From NCBI GenBank assembly GCA_007922305.1, contig ML677358.1, positions 18,640,712 through 18,704,711 of the forward strand: 64,000 nt of DNA, written 5' to 3'. The stretch comes from Dermatemys mawii. Its lineage: Eukaryota; Chordata; Testudines; Dermatemydidae. The position numbers were made by a program, and so were the translations under genes. Under the pieces are notes generated by a model. The model was given only the letters and a program-made list of their open reading frames with translations. It did not search any database and was not told the origin of the DNA. Positions within the stretch are counted from its first letter, which is position 1; each line of letters opens with the position of its first letter. Positions 37,661-49,172 of this stretch are shown piece by piece.

Positions 37661-39585
37661 TCAGATCTTTAGCCCCTCGCCTAGCTGCATTATTCCCCCT
37701 GATCCCTTGGGTGATGTCACTAGCTAACTTCCTGCTTGGTGGAAATCATGTCTTGTCTCAGCCTCCTCTCAGCCATCCAGCAAACACGGCCAGAAAAAGG
37801 CACAGCAACAGATCTCCTGTATTTATGTTGCTCAGTTTCAGGAAATCTTTCTTTTGCAGCCCTGAGCTTCATTCTTTAACAAATATTTATGCCTTTTGTT
37901 CAGCTCTAGGAATACACCGATCCTACTTTGATACACTGCAGGGCAGGCACTGAGATATGCATTTAGTTCCCATGAGCCTTTGCAGGCTTTAGTATGTATC
38001 CTCTCCCATCTCCCCCACTACCATGTCATTATTTTCTGATTTCCTGTCGCTCTCTCCTAACAAACAGCTTCACCACCAATTAATTTTCTTTTGTACAATA
38101 ATCAGGGACAAATCAAAGAAAGCTTGTTCTTGGATTACATAATATTCCTACTAATATGCACAGTGTCATGGGTGCAGGGAAAGAAGTGGATCATTAACAT
38201 TTAGTTGAAAGTTATTTATTTTCTTTCTGAGTTCATTTGATGTTCTAAGTGCAGCTGTTATGCTAATACAACATTGAAAGTTTTTGTGGTACACGTACAT
38301 TAGGAAATAACAGTCTGTAATTCCCACTGTGGTAGGGGACCCTCTTAAAACACTGCAGTGTCTCTTAGCACAATTAAAACATGAGCTATTCTAGAGTGCA
38401 CCCGGGACTGAAGCCACATTTCCAGCCATGGTCCATATTGTGCTGCAGCCCAGCTAAAAGTCCAAGATCTGTGGAAGTGGCTAGTGATTGGTTTTTTTTT
38501 GGTGCCCAACTTGAGATATCTTGATGACTGTTTCAGAAAGCAAAGTGGACCCTCCCAGAATTCAGCCACCTCCAAATTATCCCAGATTAAGCTCCTAAAA
38601 ATGGAGGCACCCAAAATCACTAATAACTTAAGATGTTGGCTCATGCCAGCAGCATGACTTGGGAACATAGTTAAAACATGGTGCCATCCCATCTGCACTG
38701 CACTTTGAGCCATGATGACCTGTTCACAGCCAGGGACTGCAGTTTTGCAAGTTATGCCTTGAACACAACAGACATTCCAATGTTGATGGGGTTTTATTCA
38801 GAAGAAGCCCATGATGAAGGGCTAACTGCTCCCTATATGGGCTGTAGAAAGGTCTTCAACATAAGTTGTATACGGGACTTCCTTTGGGCACTGGGTACCT
38901 TCCCGGTTTACAATGAGATTTTCTCACGTTCCATCAGCATGATGTTCTGACCCCCATCTCCCTCAGACTGAGGTATTTAGACTACTTATCCACTGCTATA
39001 GGATGTGTGCTGACCCAGGCCGGGAAGATCAGACAAACACAGGGAGACCTCCCTAGAAAAATACTCCATGAAATGCAATTCCAGGCTCCCTGACATGAAA
39101 GGGGCAGAGTCAGGTTAATAAGTTCTACTTAAAACAAGCAAAACTCCTGTCCAGTCAGATCTTAACAGGGAGGGCTAGACCCACAAAGTGACTCACGCAC
39201 CGAACGCCAACATTTTGTCACCGCTGTGATCCTCAAACCCCCCCCACTCAGCTGCCTAACTCCAGAGGCACCCAAGTTTCCGCTTGCAAAGTCCCCAGAG
39301 TGCCCACGTTTCCACCAGCACCTATGCAGAAAGAAGCCTAAGTCCTGGTGCCACTGAGCTGTTCGGCTCCTGGTTCACATCTAACCCCTGGCAGGAGTCT
39401 CACCCTCACTTTTCACGGACCCCTCTCATGAGAGAGTGTTAAAGTCAGAAATCAATTCTCTACTTCTGGTGGGACCAATAGACAAATATTAGTAAACTTC
39501 TGAAATCGGAGGTTTTTTACTTCTGCTATTTTCTATTTCCAAAGAAAGGTGAAGGACTTTGCTCAATTCTAAAGCTGAGGAACGT
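37661..39585. other. No gene recognised
   Basis: Frames of 90-137 codons occur (37540-37953 and 38345-38713), but neither resembles a protein and neither has splice context. Parts look like old unclassified repeats (39210-39420, C-rich). Confidence 0.45.
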
Positions 39586-39589
39586 AGCC

Positions 39590-40000
39590 AGCTACATCTC
39601 AAAGTTTCTCTTTAGAATACTGACTCTAGGATCCATCCCTCTGCTATCTAGACTGTATTGCTACTCTTGATCTAAAAGATCTGTACTTCCTTATCTCAAT
39701 AAGACCATCACCCAGGAAGTACTTTACCTTAGGCAGGGCCATTTCCAATACAAGGTCCTCCCCTTTGGCCTTTCTACCGCACCCTGAGACTTTACAAAAT
39801 GTGTGTCAGCTGTGGCTGTATTTCTGAGAAGGAAAGGAATTTCCCTTTTTCCATGTTTAGCTGACTGGCTTCTGATAGCACTCTGAAGATGAACTAAAGT
39901 CAGTCATTCACTACACTTGCTCCATGTTCTGGGGCAAAAATCTCTGTTGTCCCAATACATGAATCATGGCCAACAGGTGCCAAATGTTGCATTGAAACAA
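39590..40000 (+). mobile_element. DIRS-like retrotransposon reverse-transcriptase remnant
   Basis: In broken + strand frames I read 'SKRSVLPY', then 'FQYKVLPFGLSTAP' followed closely by 'DFTKCVSAVAVFLRRKGI', and later 'DWLLIAL'. The order PFGLSTAP, then FTKC, then a (Y)LDDWLL-like active-site region is that of DIRS-type reverse transcriptases. Stops and at least one frameshift interrupt it, and the catalytic Asp pair region is damaged. No tyrosine recombinase was found nearby. Confidence 0.55.
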
Positions 40001-42230
40001 TGCAAAAAGCCTCTATCACTAGAAAGGTGAGAGATTTTTTTAAACGGCATTTAAACTATTCCCTAAAGTTGGTTGGTCTCACTGCAAATGTGTCCAATCT
40101 TAGCAGTTGTGGAATGTTTTTTACATATCAAACTCTTTAAAAATAAATATGATTGAAAATAAAAAAAAAATAATCACTCCTCACCTTACATGTTGAAAAG
40201 AATGGAATTTTAAACTCCACACAAAAATGTGCTGGTAACCAGCAAAACTTACATGGCGATGATGCAAATGACAAGACTAAATGCAGAGGTTATTTTTATG
40301 CTTATTACAGCAACTTCTGACAAAGCTAAATTGCCAGCCCATCCATTTATAGGCTAAGCATGCTATAAGCTTTGCAGTTAAACCTGTATCATTAGTTCTG
40401 AACCATTGCTCTGAGAAACATTGAAAGATGTGCCTAATTGCATATGCTGAGAATCTCACAGTGTAACTCCAATCAAGGATGCTTCTGTGGACCTGACATT
40501 CTAAATTGCATGGCTCGTGTCCAGAGATAATAAAAGAGCCCAGAGATTTATGGAGGAAAGGTTACAACTGGCAACTTCCAGATCTCATCTGTGCTCACAT
40601 TTAAAAGTTAACACAGCAAGTTATGTACAGAGAAAGCAAGCAGAGGGCAAGATGCATTTGCTTGAAAACATCAGTGTTGCGTGAATCAGATTTTGAGAGA
40701 TTAGGGTACAAATCCAAGCCCCGTTAATTGATAATAAAGGGCAAGCCCTAGTAATAAAACAGTCAACTGGTCATGACACCTCAGAAGTCAGTAACAACAG
40801 TTACTCAGCAGTTATGGAGAACATGGAGGGAGGAAAACAGCAGACTCCAGGTAAAATCATGAGATACAGGGTCCACGAGGCATTTAGGGAAGCATACATC
40901 AAAGTCATTTTGGCTCTGAAGGCCAAACTCTGCCCCTAATTATATGCTTGCAGTCCCCATTGATATATTCTCACAACACAGTTTGGTCCTTGATGGCTAT
41001 TACTTGGCAGTCAAGCTGTAAGCAGCCAGGGCCATCAATTGCAGGATTTTGAGGGCTCTGCCAAATCTAGTTGTGTTTTGGCATCATAAAGTTTTTGTGC
41101 CCACGGCACCGTAATCCTTTTGCCAGGTATTAACAGCTGCTAATAGGGCCATGTTCAACATGATGTCTAGGTTACAGCCAGGGCTCCGTTTCAGAATAAA
41201 TATAACACTGGGCTCAAGCCCCCACCTAAAATCTTATTCATGCCCAAATTCTTGGAATGCAAGAGTAAAACCCAGATTACCATTAACAGTGGTCCTCCTC
41301 CCTCAAGCAATATGCCCAGTCTCTGGGATCACGAAACACAGCTGCTTAAAATACAACTCGTTTAATATCAAAATGAGCTTTTTTAAAAAAAATAGAGAAG
41401 TCTCATAAAATAGGTGCCATTTGGTACAATCCTCAGGCCCTTTTATTCATAGGCTGGTTTGTTGGGCCCCTTAAACTCTTAATCAAAGCACAATCTCCAT
41501 CCAGCAAAGGCATACTCACAATTCTGACTCAGCAGTTGTCAAGCAGATGCAAAGTGGGGCAACAACCCCTTCAACTAAATTGCTGTGCACAACACTATGG
41601 TGTCTTTGCCCATCCAGCAGTCTCCTGCTGTCTGTTGAGGATTGCTTAGCAATTATGTTGATTCTATCCACTTGGCCAAGTCAGACCCAGACTATCACTG
41701 CTAGCTTTCACCTAGTCTGCATTGTACTGCTAACTCTACTACAACTCTCTTATTACTATCATTACTCTTTCATATACTACTATATACTTGTCCCAGGTGA
41801 TGCATATACCTTATTAAACAAAACTAACCATTTAATAAAATCCAATCTCTTGTTTTCCTGTACCCTGTACTCAGCTACCCTATCTGAGCAACCATCTACT
41901 AGATTAGGGTGTCCAGGTTTTCCCATGGAATAATCAACATAAATTCATCTTCTCACCTACCCTTCAACATCTGTGAAGTTACATAGTGAATTTAACATAA
42001 TTCCTAAGAACAGAAGACACAGAAACACCAAATGACGCAGCTTTAAGCATTCTATGAAACCATTCTGAAGCGTATGCAAATAAACCTGGCAGCAAGTAAG
42101 GAATCCCCTCAATTTCTCCATTTTTCCTATAGGGGGAGCCAGAACCTAATATGCAAATAACAGGGGCTAGCAACACACTCTCAATTTTCCCTTTTTACTG
42201 ATAAAGGATGCCAGAGAACTTCCAGTCCCA
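40001..42230. other. No gene recognised
   Basis: AT-rich DNA with several unclassified repeat-like stretches. The 128-codon frame at 41547-41933 is low-complexity in places and not convincing as a gene. Confidence 0.45.
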
Positions 42231-42679
42231 GGAACTCCTATCCCAGGGATTAATGGCACAAAGAATTTTGCAGTGTTGACTTTATTGCACAAGCACAAAG
42301 CCAAAGGGGGAAGCTCTTGAGGTTCCCGGGAGATTAAGATGCCCAGATAATGGGCAGGGATCTGCGCATGGAAACTAAAAACAAAAGCAGTGCTGGGGAG
42401 CTGCTACTGCAGGACTGTGAATGTGTTCATGCTGAAGCTGCATCAATAGAAAATTAGAGGAGACTGGGGAACATGTCTCCCTCATCTACCCTTTGGTTAT
42501 GGCCTTGGGCTAAAGGGCTAAAGGACTTGGGCTAAAGGGCTAAAGGACTCAGTTCTTAGTGTCAACCTGTCTACATCGTCCATTGTACATGATGCAAAAT
42601 TTTCCATGACTTATTCTAGAAGGAGAGATCCAGAGAAATCAACCAAACTGATTCTGCTCTAGGGCTAATATCCACTTCC

Positions 42680-43207
42680 CACAGTGACAGTTCAGAAAAG
42701 GGCAACAAAAATGATTAGGAATATGGAATGGCTTCTGTATGAGGACAGATTAATAAGACTGATATTAAAATCATGACTGGTGTAGAGAAAGTCAATAAGG
42801 AAGTGTTGTTTACTACTTCTCATAACACAAAGACTAGGGGGTCACCAAATGAAATTAATAGGGAGCAGATTTAAAATGAACAAAAGGAACTATTTCTTCA
42901 CACAACCAGTGGAACTCCTTGCCAGAGGATGTTGTGCAGGCCAAGACCATAAGAGGGTTCAAAAAAGAACTAGATAAATTCACAGAGGATAGGTCCATCA
43001 ATGGCTATTAGCCAGGATGGACAGGGATGGTGTCTCTAGCCTCTGTTTGCCAGAAGCTGGGAAAGAGCGATAGCCAGGAGATAGGTCACTTGATGATTCC
43101 CTGTTCTGTTCATTCCCTCTGGGGCACCCGGCATTGGCCACTGTCAGAAAACAGGATACTGGGCTAGACTGGCCTTTGGTCTGACCCAGGAGGGCCATTC
43201 TTATGAC
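42680..43207 (+). mobile_element. CR1 LINE, 3' end fragment
   Basis: Begins 'acagttcagaaaagggcaac', passes 'actagggggtcaccaaatga' and 'ggaactccttgccagaggat', and ends 'tggtctgacccaggagggcc' plus 'attcttatg'. Same subfamily type as 17925-18518. Confidence 0.9.
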
Positions 43208-45340
43208 AGAGATGACTGGGAGGGCAGGGAGAGGCTCTCTTTCCATGGAGGGGGAGCAGTAGCTGTCCCCTTCAGAATGGGGCACCGTTGAAGTCCCTAA
43301 ATGTAAAGAATCTCCTAGGCTATGTATGGACATAAAGGGATACACAGAAGACCAGAGCCAACCCCAGGGTCCCATTTGCTCAGCTACAGTCCCTCAGAGC
43401 ACCTACCTGGATTCATAAACCCATCCTGCGGAGATGCTGATAGCTCTGGAAAGCAGAAGACATTTCTTTGTATGTGACCTGCCCTGCCATTAATAACAGG
43501 TGCCTGTGCCACAGGAGTCTGGTAAAGGTGGGATGAAAGAGGCAGTCACGCAGAAAGACTTCGTATGGTAGGGATTGCTGACTAGAAAAAGTCCCTCATG
43601 CTCCATTAGAAGCAGCAACACTTGGTACAGTTATTGCTGCTCTGTCTCCGTGTTGGGCTTGCCTAGACTAGAAGGCAAGGTTGGCATGTTGCAGGGTTAA
43701 CTAACCCATTTTAAAAGTCTAATCTAGACTTTAATACATGCTAAACTGGCTGAGTTAGGTCTTAGTGTGGACAAGGCCATCTCGCTTTGCTTGTGCAATG
43801 AAAGAAATGCAGCAGAATTCTTTGTCCTCTTTTTTTCTCCCCGGGAGCGGGTGGGGAACAGGTTTCCCTGCATCTCATATGAGCTCCTTCCCATTTATAG
43901 CACAAAAATAAAATAAAAAGCATGGAGTAACAGTGCTGGGAAAGAGATTGAAATGCCAATAACGTGCACTAGGTGGCTTCACTTATTGCAGGGTGTTGTG
44001 GTATATTCTGAAGTGAAACACTGGTGAGGAGTGGTCGAGTTCGAGGGTCTGACGGACATGATGAGACTCCCATTAGCTGCCCCATACGGATATCTGTGCG
44101 GGGGGCTGTGTAGTTCTAGCCTGAATCAGCTGCCTCCTGCAATGATTCCAGCTGAGGACTCAGAGTGCCCCATGTGTATTTTCTGGGGAACCCAAGGCCT
44201 CTAACCCCACAACCCATCCATTCCTGAATACATCTTTTGCAGGAGAAGCAAATGCACAGACTCTCCAATCAGGCAAGCCCTTTGTTACTCCGCAGCAGAA
44301 TTTGGTGCTCTGGGCTGGCTCCATTCATCTCACACAACTGCACTCAACTGTGTGCATGGTAACTAGGACAATTCTACCCACCCCAAGTCACATCACTCCT
44401 CCACATGTCTGTTGTGAGGTTGCTGCAGCCAGGAAGGTTGGGAACATCAGGGCAAATCTATGCCTACCCTTGTACCTCTTCAACCTCCCCAGAAGTGCAC
44501 TTATCTTTGAGTCAGCCGTTGTAGGCCCTCCTTGCCCTACCCATTGAAGAATAACTTGCAGCTGATGTCAGAAACCTGTCTTTTATAGTTGACCCAACTA
44601 CACGTGGACCTGGCTTTGATTTGCCACACTACACACGAGTCCTTCTGAACCCATGTCAAGTGAGCCAGGGTCAATCTATTAAATAAAAAATGAGGCTCCC
44701 AGCTAGAGCTGGTCAAATTAGTAGATCTGAACTGGGCAGGCAATGGCTAAGAGTGTTTGACATTGGAAGAGTCTGTTTGAAACCAAGATTTGTGCATTGT
44801 ATTGCCCCAGGATAGAGAAGGCGAGAACATTTATGTTCAGTCGTAGGGTCGGGAGCTCCTTTGCATCCTCACGACAGCCACCCGGCATCCCAGGCACAGT
44901 CATATCCAAGTAACCCAGCCCATCCTGGCCTCCAGGTGCCCAGTTCCTACAGCCGTCAACTCCAGGCACCTGCCCGTTGGTGTGTAACTGTCCTTTCTAG
45001 GGCCAGTCTCAGCCTGGCAGGAGAGGAAGTGGTGACGTGGCATCAATGGACAGCCAGGGATGCCGTGTTCATAGGTTGGGGGCAGCGGGAGACTCCCCCC
45101 AGACCGAGGCAGCTGATACTCCTGCTGAGGACCAGGCAAGGTCGGTAGTTTGTTGGTCTGCTGCACTGGGGCATGAAGGCCCCACAGACCCTGGCCGGAG
45201 GGTCCCTGTGATTTCTTGTGCACCAAGGAGATGCTCTGCATCTCCTGGGTCTGGGCGGGTTTGGGAGGAATGTGGGGAGCGAGTTGGGTGTGGCAGGAGG
45301 GAGGGTTAAAAATCACAGAAGTCAGGAATTTGGCTGAGTT
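43208..45340. other. No gene recognised; one decayed small repeat
   Basis: Contains a possible small inverted-repeat element at 43655-43785 ('cttgcctagactag' to 'agtgtggacaaggcc'). The GC-richer stretch 44830-45310 has several overlapping frames on both strands, none recognisable. It is downstream sequence of gene A below. Confidence 0.45.
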
Positions 45341-45496
45341 TCCTTTATTGAACACCAGCTGTAAAGTCAGCGGCGGCGGCAGGTGCCCTCGAAATGGAGG
45401 AGGAGCAGAGACTGGGTTTCCCTGTGGGGATCTGCTGGTGGAATCTAAAAGCAGACAGGGCCCAGCTCCTCCTCAGCCCACAGCACCATCGAGGAT

Positions 45497-45542
45497 TCAG
45501 CATTCTCCCTCTTGCTTAAAGCAAAGACTGCCAAGGTTTTCC
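45497..45542 (-). other. Gene A exon 4, C-terminus and stop
   Basis: Acceptor TAG at 45543-45545. Encodes '[14 protein letters not shown]' then TGA. The poly(A) signal AATAAA is at 45344-45349 (reverse strand), about 150 bp downstream. Confidence 0.93.
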
Positions 45543-47569
45543 CTAGGAGGAAAGAGAGAGACACAGAACTCAGGGCTGCAGCTTTATGAGCAATGAGGGC
45601 AAAGCTTCTGTCAGGGCCCCAGTATTTCAAATGAACCAGAGCTCAGTCACTAACAGGAAAACTTAGACTGAGGACATTGACCCAGCCCACAGGAGGTAAA
45701 GACAGATGGGTGCAGGCAGGGGCTAGACAATTGTGTTTTCCTTTTTATGAATGGGTCATTGATTCCTGTACTCACCAGACTGCTTTGCAAAAGAAGCATT
45801 TGTTGCTGTATGTTTTGTTATCGGTGCCACAGATCGGGTGGAGCTGCTTGTTGCAGTCAGAAGGCAGCTTCTGGTACTCACTGCAGAAACCCTGTGGCTG
45901 GTGTTATTAAGTATTATTATTAATACTAGTCTCTGTATTGCATGAGGGCCCTTCTGGTATCCCAGGCTGCTGGGCGTGCTAGGAACACAGACAGGACAGT
46001 CCTTGCCCCCCAGAGCTCACATGATCTAACCTGCCCCTCATCTCTTTCTACAGAGGTTCTGATGAACTGATTTCCCACTTCCCCTCTTGCTGCCAGCAGG
46101 AGCTGAGCCCATCTCCCTGGTTCACGAGACTCTTCCAAACCTGCATCACTAGGTGTGTGAGCGACGGGGCATCTGTGCAGGCAGCTGATGCTCAAATATA
46201 AGAACATAAGAAGGGCCGTACTGGGTCAGACTAAAGGTCCATCTATCCCAGTATCCTGTCTACCGACAGTGGCCAATGCCAGGTGCCCCGGAGTGAGTGA
46301 ACCTAACAGGTAAAGATCAAGTGATTTCCATCCATCACCCCCCTCTGACAAACAGAGGCTAGGGACACCATTCCTTACCCAGCCTGGCTAATAGCCATTA
46401 ATGGACTTAACCTCCATGAATTTATCCAGTTCTCTTTTAAACCCTGTTCTAGTCCTAGCCTTCACAACCTCCTCAGGCAGGGAGTTCCACAGGTTGACTG
46501 TGCACTGTGTGAAGAAGAACTTCCTTTTATTTGTTTTAAACCTGCTGCCCACTAATTTCAAAGCGTGGCCCCTAGTTCTGCTATTATGGGGCCAACCATT
46601 GAAATTAGTGGGCAGCAGGTTGAAATATAAAACTCCCCATGCTCTTGTGATACCGTTCCCTCCCCCTTCTATCTTTGAGTTGCTCCCTGTGCCTTCCCCA
46701 GACCCATCACAGAAGGTGTCCTGTCCAGTAAAGGATGGGATCCATCACTCTGACCCCATGGAGTCTCTGCCCCAGGGATTCACTCTTCCCTCACTAGGAC
46801 ACAGGGTGAAGCCTGCTCCCAATTTACTCCTGAGTCCTACCCAGAGATCGGGAGCTCCTTGATGTTACAAACCAGGGATCGGGGAAGGGAACAATTAATT
46901 CATAGTGGGAGTTGGACTCACCGTACCATCCTGAGCAGTAGCATCTGGAATGAAAACACAGACACAAATGACACGTTGAAGGGAAATACTGGTGGGAAAG
47001 TCACTTAAGAGCATTCATCTCTGTAGGACAATACATGCAGCTTCCTCACTGGCGAATGTGATGGTGGGAAGTTTCCCTACGCTAACCCCAGCTGTATGGT
47101 AATGTAACTCCATGATCCTCACAGGCAGGTCCACAGCAGTGTGTGTGAGATGAGAATCAGCCCCCGGGGGGAATGGAGATTTACAATCAGGCTAGAAAAC
47201 CACAAAGGAATGTCTGATGAAAGCATGTAGACAAATGCACACACAGTCAGACCCATAAATACTATCGTCATTGCCCAGCTGTGATTGTTTGCAGGGCCCA
47301 GACTGGGGTTTGGGTAAAGGCCCATACTGGCCCCTCAGTACCGTCTTTCTAAAGGAAATTGCTGCTTCTGCCATGAGCCACATCCCTCGCTTAGTCTTGA
47401 CACCCCAACATCCAGAGCTGGTGCCGAGCTGGTTTTTAACAGCCGAGCCCCTGCTGAAGGTTAGAGGGGCAGACACAGAGCTCTGTGCCGGCTGCAGCAA
47501 AAGTTACTCACCATGAAAGCTGGAGAAGAGCCCCAGAGCGAGGAACACGATGACCGCTGCTGTCTTCAT
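45497..47569 (-). CDS. SPINK-like Kazal protease inhibitor, gene A (4 exons, P1 Lys)
   Basis: Exons in order: 47512-47569 (signal peptide), 46922-46944, 45776-45891 (most of the Kazal domain), 45497-45542 (last 14 codons and TGA). All have AG/GT borders and phases 1, 0 and 2 agree; the product is 80 residues. Residues 1-19 ([19 protein letters not shown]) are a typical secretion signal. The Kazal framework C-x9-C-x7-C-x10-C-x2-C-x17-C is complete with '[14 protein letters not shown]'. The reactive-site loop reads C-N-K-Q-L, so P1 is Lys, predicting a trypsin-like target. A seventh Cys lies in 'LGSLCF', and NKT is a possible N-glycosylation site. Secretion and protease inhibition are inferred from the family; target and tissue are unknown. 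Which SPINK it corresponds to in mammals or birds cannot be decided here. Confidence 0.92.
45776..45891 (-). other. Gene A exon 3, Kazal core
   Basis: 116 nt, acceptor CAG and donor GTGAG. Encodes '[20 protein letters not shown]' and the rest of the core through five of the six framework cysteines. Confidence 0.95.
45904..46031 (-). mobile_element. MIR-type SINE in gene A intron 2 (shared by all three copies)
   Basis: 'ttattattaatactagtctctg' and 'ctgggcgtgctaggaacacag' to 'cccagagctcaca' are the reverse of a MIR tail. It lies 13 bp upstream of exon 3, the same relative place as in genes B and C. Confidence 0.7.
46201..46622 (-). mobile_element. 5'-inverted CR1 insertion in gene A intron 2
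   Basis: Antisense CR1 3' end from 'agaacataagaagggccgta' to about 46590, flanked by AAATATA at 46194-46200 and again at 46623-46629 (target duplication). The right end (about 46597-46622) repeats, in opposite orientation, 23 bp already present at 46539-46561. That is the mark of a twin-priming inversion. Genes B and C lack it. Confidence 0.88.
46922..46944 (-). other. Gene A exon 2 (23-nt mini-exon)
   Basis: Acceptor CAG at 46945-46947 and donor GTGAGT at 46916-46921. With the split codon it encodes DATAQDGT, the short mature N-terminus before the Kazal domain. Genes B and C have a 23-nt exon at the same place. Confidence 0.88.
47512..47569 (-). other. Gene A exon 1, signal peptide
   Basis: ATG at 47569 (reverse strand), 58 nt, donor GTGAGT at 47506-47511. 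Nearly identical to gene B exon 1. Confidence 0.93.
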
Positions 47570-47655
47570 GGTGGAAGTGGATTGTGGGTCTTCTGGAGTG
47601 TGTCAGTGCTGACCTCTGCAGATGCTCTCAATGCAGCCCAAGGGAGAAGGTCTCA

Positions 47656-47760
47656 TATATATACACAAGAGGTTTGGCTCTCCAACTGGATTATGAAATC
47701 CCTGTCAAAAGGTCACTGAGGCTACAAACCAGTACAGTGAATGGTCATTCCCTATTCCTA
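47656..47760 (-). promoter_or_regulatory. Gene A core promoter: TATA box and conserved upstream block
   Basis: TATATATA at 47656-47663 lies 87 bp upstream of the ATG. The following 100 bp ('ggattatgaaatccctgtc', 'aaaggtcactgaggctacaa', 'ggtcattcccta') is strongly conserved with gene B at 56886-56975, at the same spacing. This suggests shared control, but I cannot name the factors. Confidence 0.7.
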
Positions 47761-47769
47761 TTCATGAAG

Positions 47770-48484
47770 GCTCATTGATCATCTAAGTCTGATTTACATT
47801 TATTACTCCCTGATTAGTTGGCTGAAACTTTTCCAACAGGAAGGTCAGGTGTGGAACAAATACTCTTGTTCATGCGTGACCATCCTTCTTGCCAGATGAG
47901 CCCAGGTGTTTGCATGAAGAACGTTCCCCATCCCTAATGCAAATAAACCTCACAATACAAGTGGCAGCTACGAAAACACTTTGGAGGTTGCAATAAATAT
48001 TCACGAGGAAAGTTACAGTGTTCTCACATGCATGGCTAATTCTACTGAAATCGTAAATCTTACTACACCATTGTAGAGAGGAGACAGCATTTACATTTCG
48101 CCTCTGTGTCCGTGCACTGTTGCTTGCTCAGAACAGCTGCTTTCCATCACTCATGCTAGTCTATGCTATCACGCCCCAGTAACATTCTCGGGGCTGCGTG
48201 TCCTGTTCCTAACACACGGGCGGCTGCTTTAGTGTTCAAGTACCTGCCAGCTTGTTTGTAACAGGTCTTTGGACATTCGAGCTCAGGCAGGAGGGAGCAG
48301 ATGTTTGGCGGATAATGGTGTCTGCGCAGATGTGACAGACGTAGATTTTCAGCTTACTATCCCACAGCAGGCGGAGTAAAACCATCAGCATTATACAATA
48401 TCAATACAGTGCTTGTTAAATGGATTCTTAACTGCTTAGTGCATCGGCCTCAACAAGTAGTTGTTAAGAGGAAATAATCAGGGA
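47770..48484. other. No gene recognised
   Basis: Upstream flank of gene A. No exon or repeat was recognised with confidence. Confidence 0.45.
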
Positions 48485-48960
48485 ATGAGGGTGGTTCTAG
48501 TGAGGTTCTGCGTGGATCAGTACTAGGCATGGCAGTTTTCGACACTTTTTATCACTGCTCTGGAAGTGAATGATAAATTGCTTATAAATTTTGTGGATGA
48601 CACAAAGTTTGGAGGAGTGGCATTTACTGACGATGGCAGGGCTGTCAAACGGAACGATCTGGATTGCTCTGTAAGATGTTCCAAAATAGGTGTTAATACA
48701 GCCAGTGAAAAGTTATCCATCTGGGTCTAAACGCTGCAGGCTGGCCGTCTAGAATAGGGGACAGTCTCCTGGAAAGCAGAGACTGCGACATGGAGCTAGG
48801 GTTCCTAGTGGGCTAGTAACTGAACATGAGCTCCCGGGGAAGCAAAAATGGCTAATGTGATCCTTTGGCTGTAGAAGCAGGCGAGAATAGGTGCCAGGAG
48901 GTGATTTTGCACTGTACAAGACAGGGTGAACAGGGGAGCTAGAGAGGGGGAGAAGGAGGT
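48485..48960 (+). mobile_element. CR1 LINE fragment, older subfamily
   Basis: The RT palm region can be followed: 'ggttctgcgtggatcagtac', 'tttgtggatgacacaaagtt' (F-V-D-D-T-K-F) and 'aacgatctggattgctctgt'. Truncated on the right where the next CR1 begins. Confidence 0.75.
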
Positions 48961-49172
48961 ACTCCCATCCGAACGAATGAGGCGTGAGGACTAACTTTGG
49001 GGTGAGTGAGTTTGTTTGGCTAGTTGTGGTTTTCTTTCTCTTTCAGGTTGTATGTTCAGTTATTTTGGTTACTGGGTCAGTTGGGACTGTGTGTCGGGCG
49101 ACTGTTGTAGCCTTTGTTCCCTGGATCATCCTTGATCATCTTTGATCAACCTTGTGATCACTCTCCCCCTGT

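Noticed and set aside
37540..37953. 137-codon forward frame
   Set aside because: Overlaps a decayed MIR/L2-type fragment and has no recognisable protein features.
42504..42547. Two tandem copies of a 22-bp unit built from 'gggctaaa'
   Set aside because: Real but very short; ordinary replication slippage explains it.
45170..45700. Frames of 61-151 codons overlapping gene A exon 4
   Set aside because: They are shadows in other frames; the spliced Kazal reading frame explains the conserved sequence shared with genes B and C.
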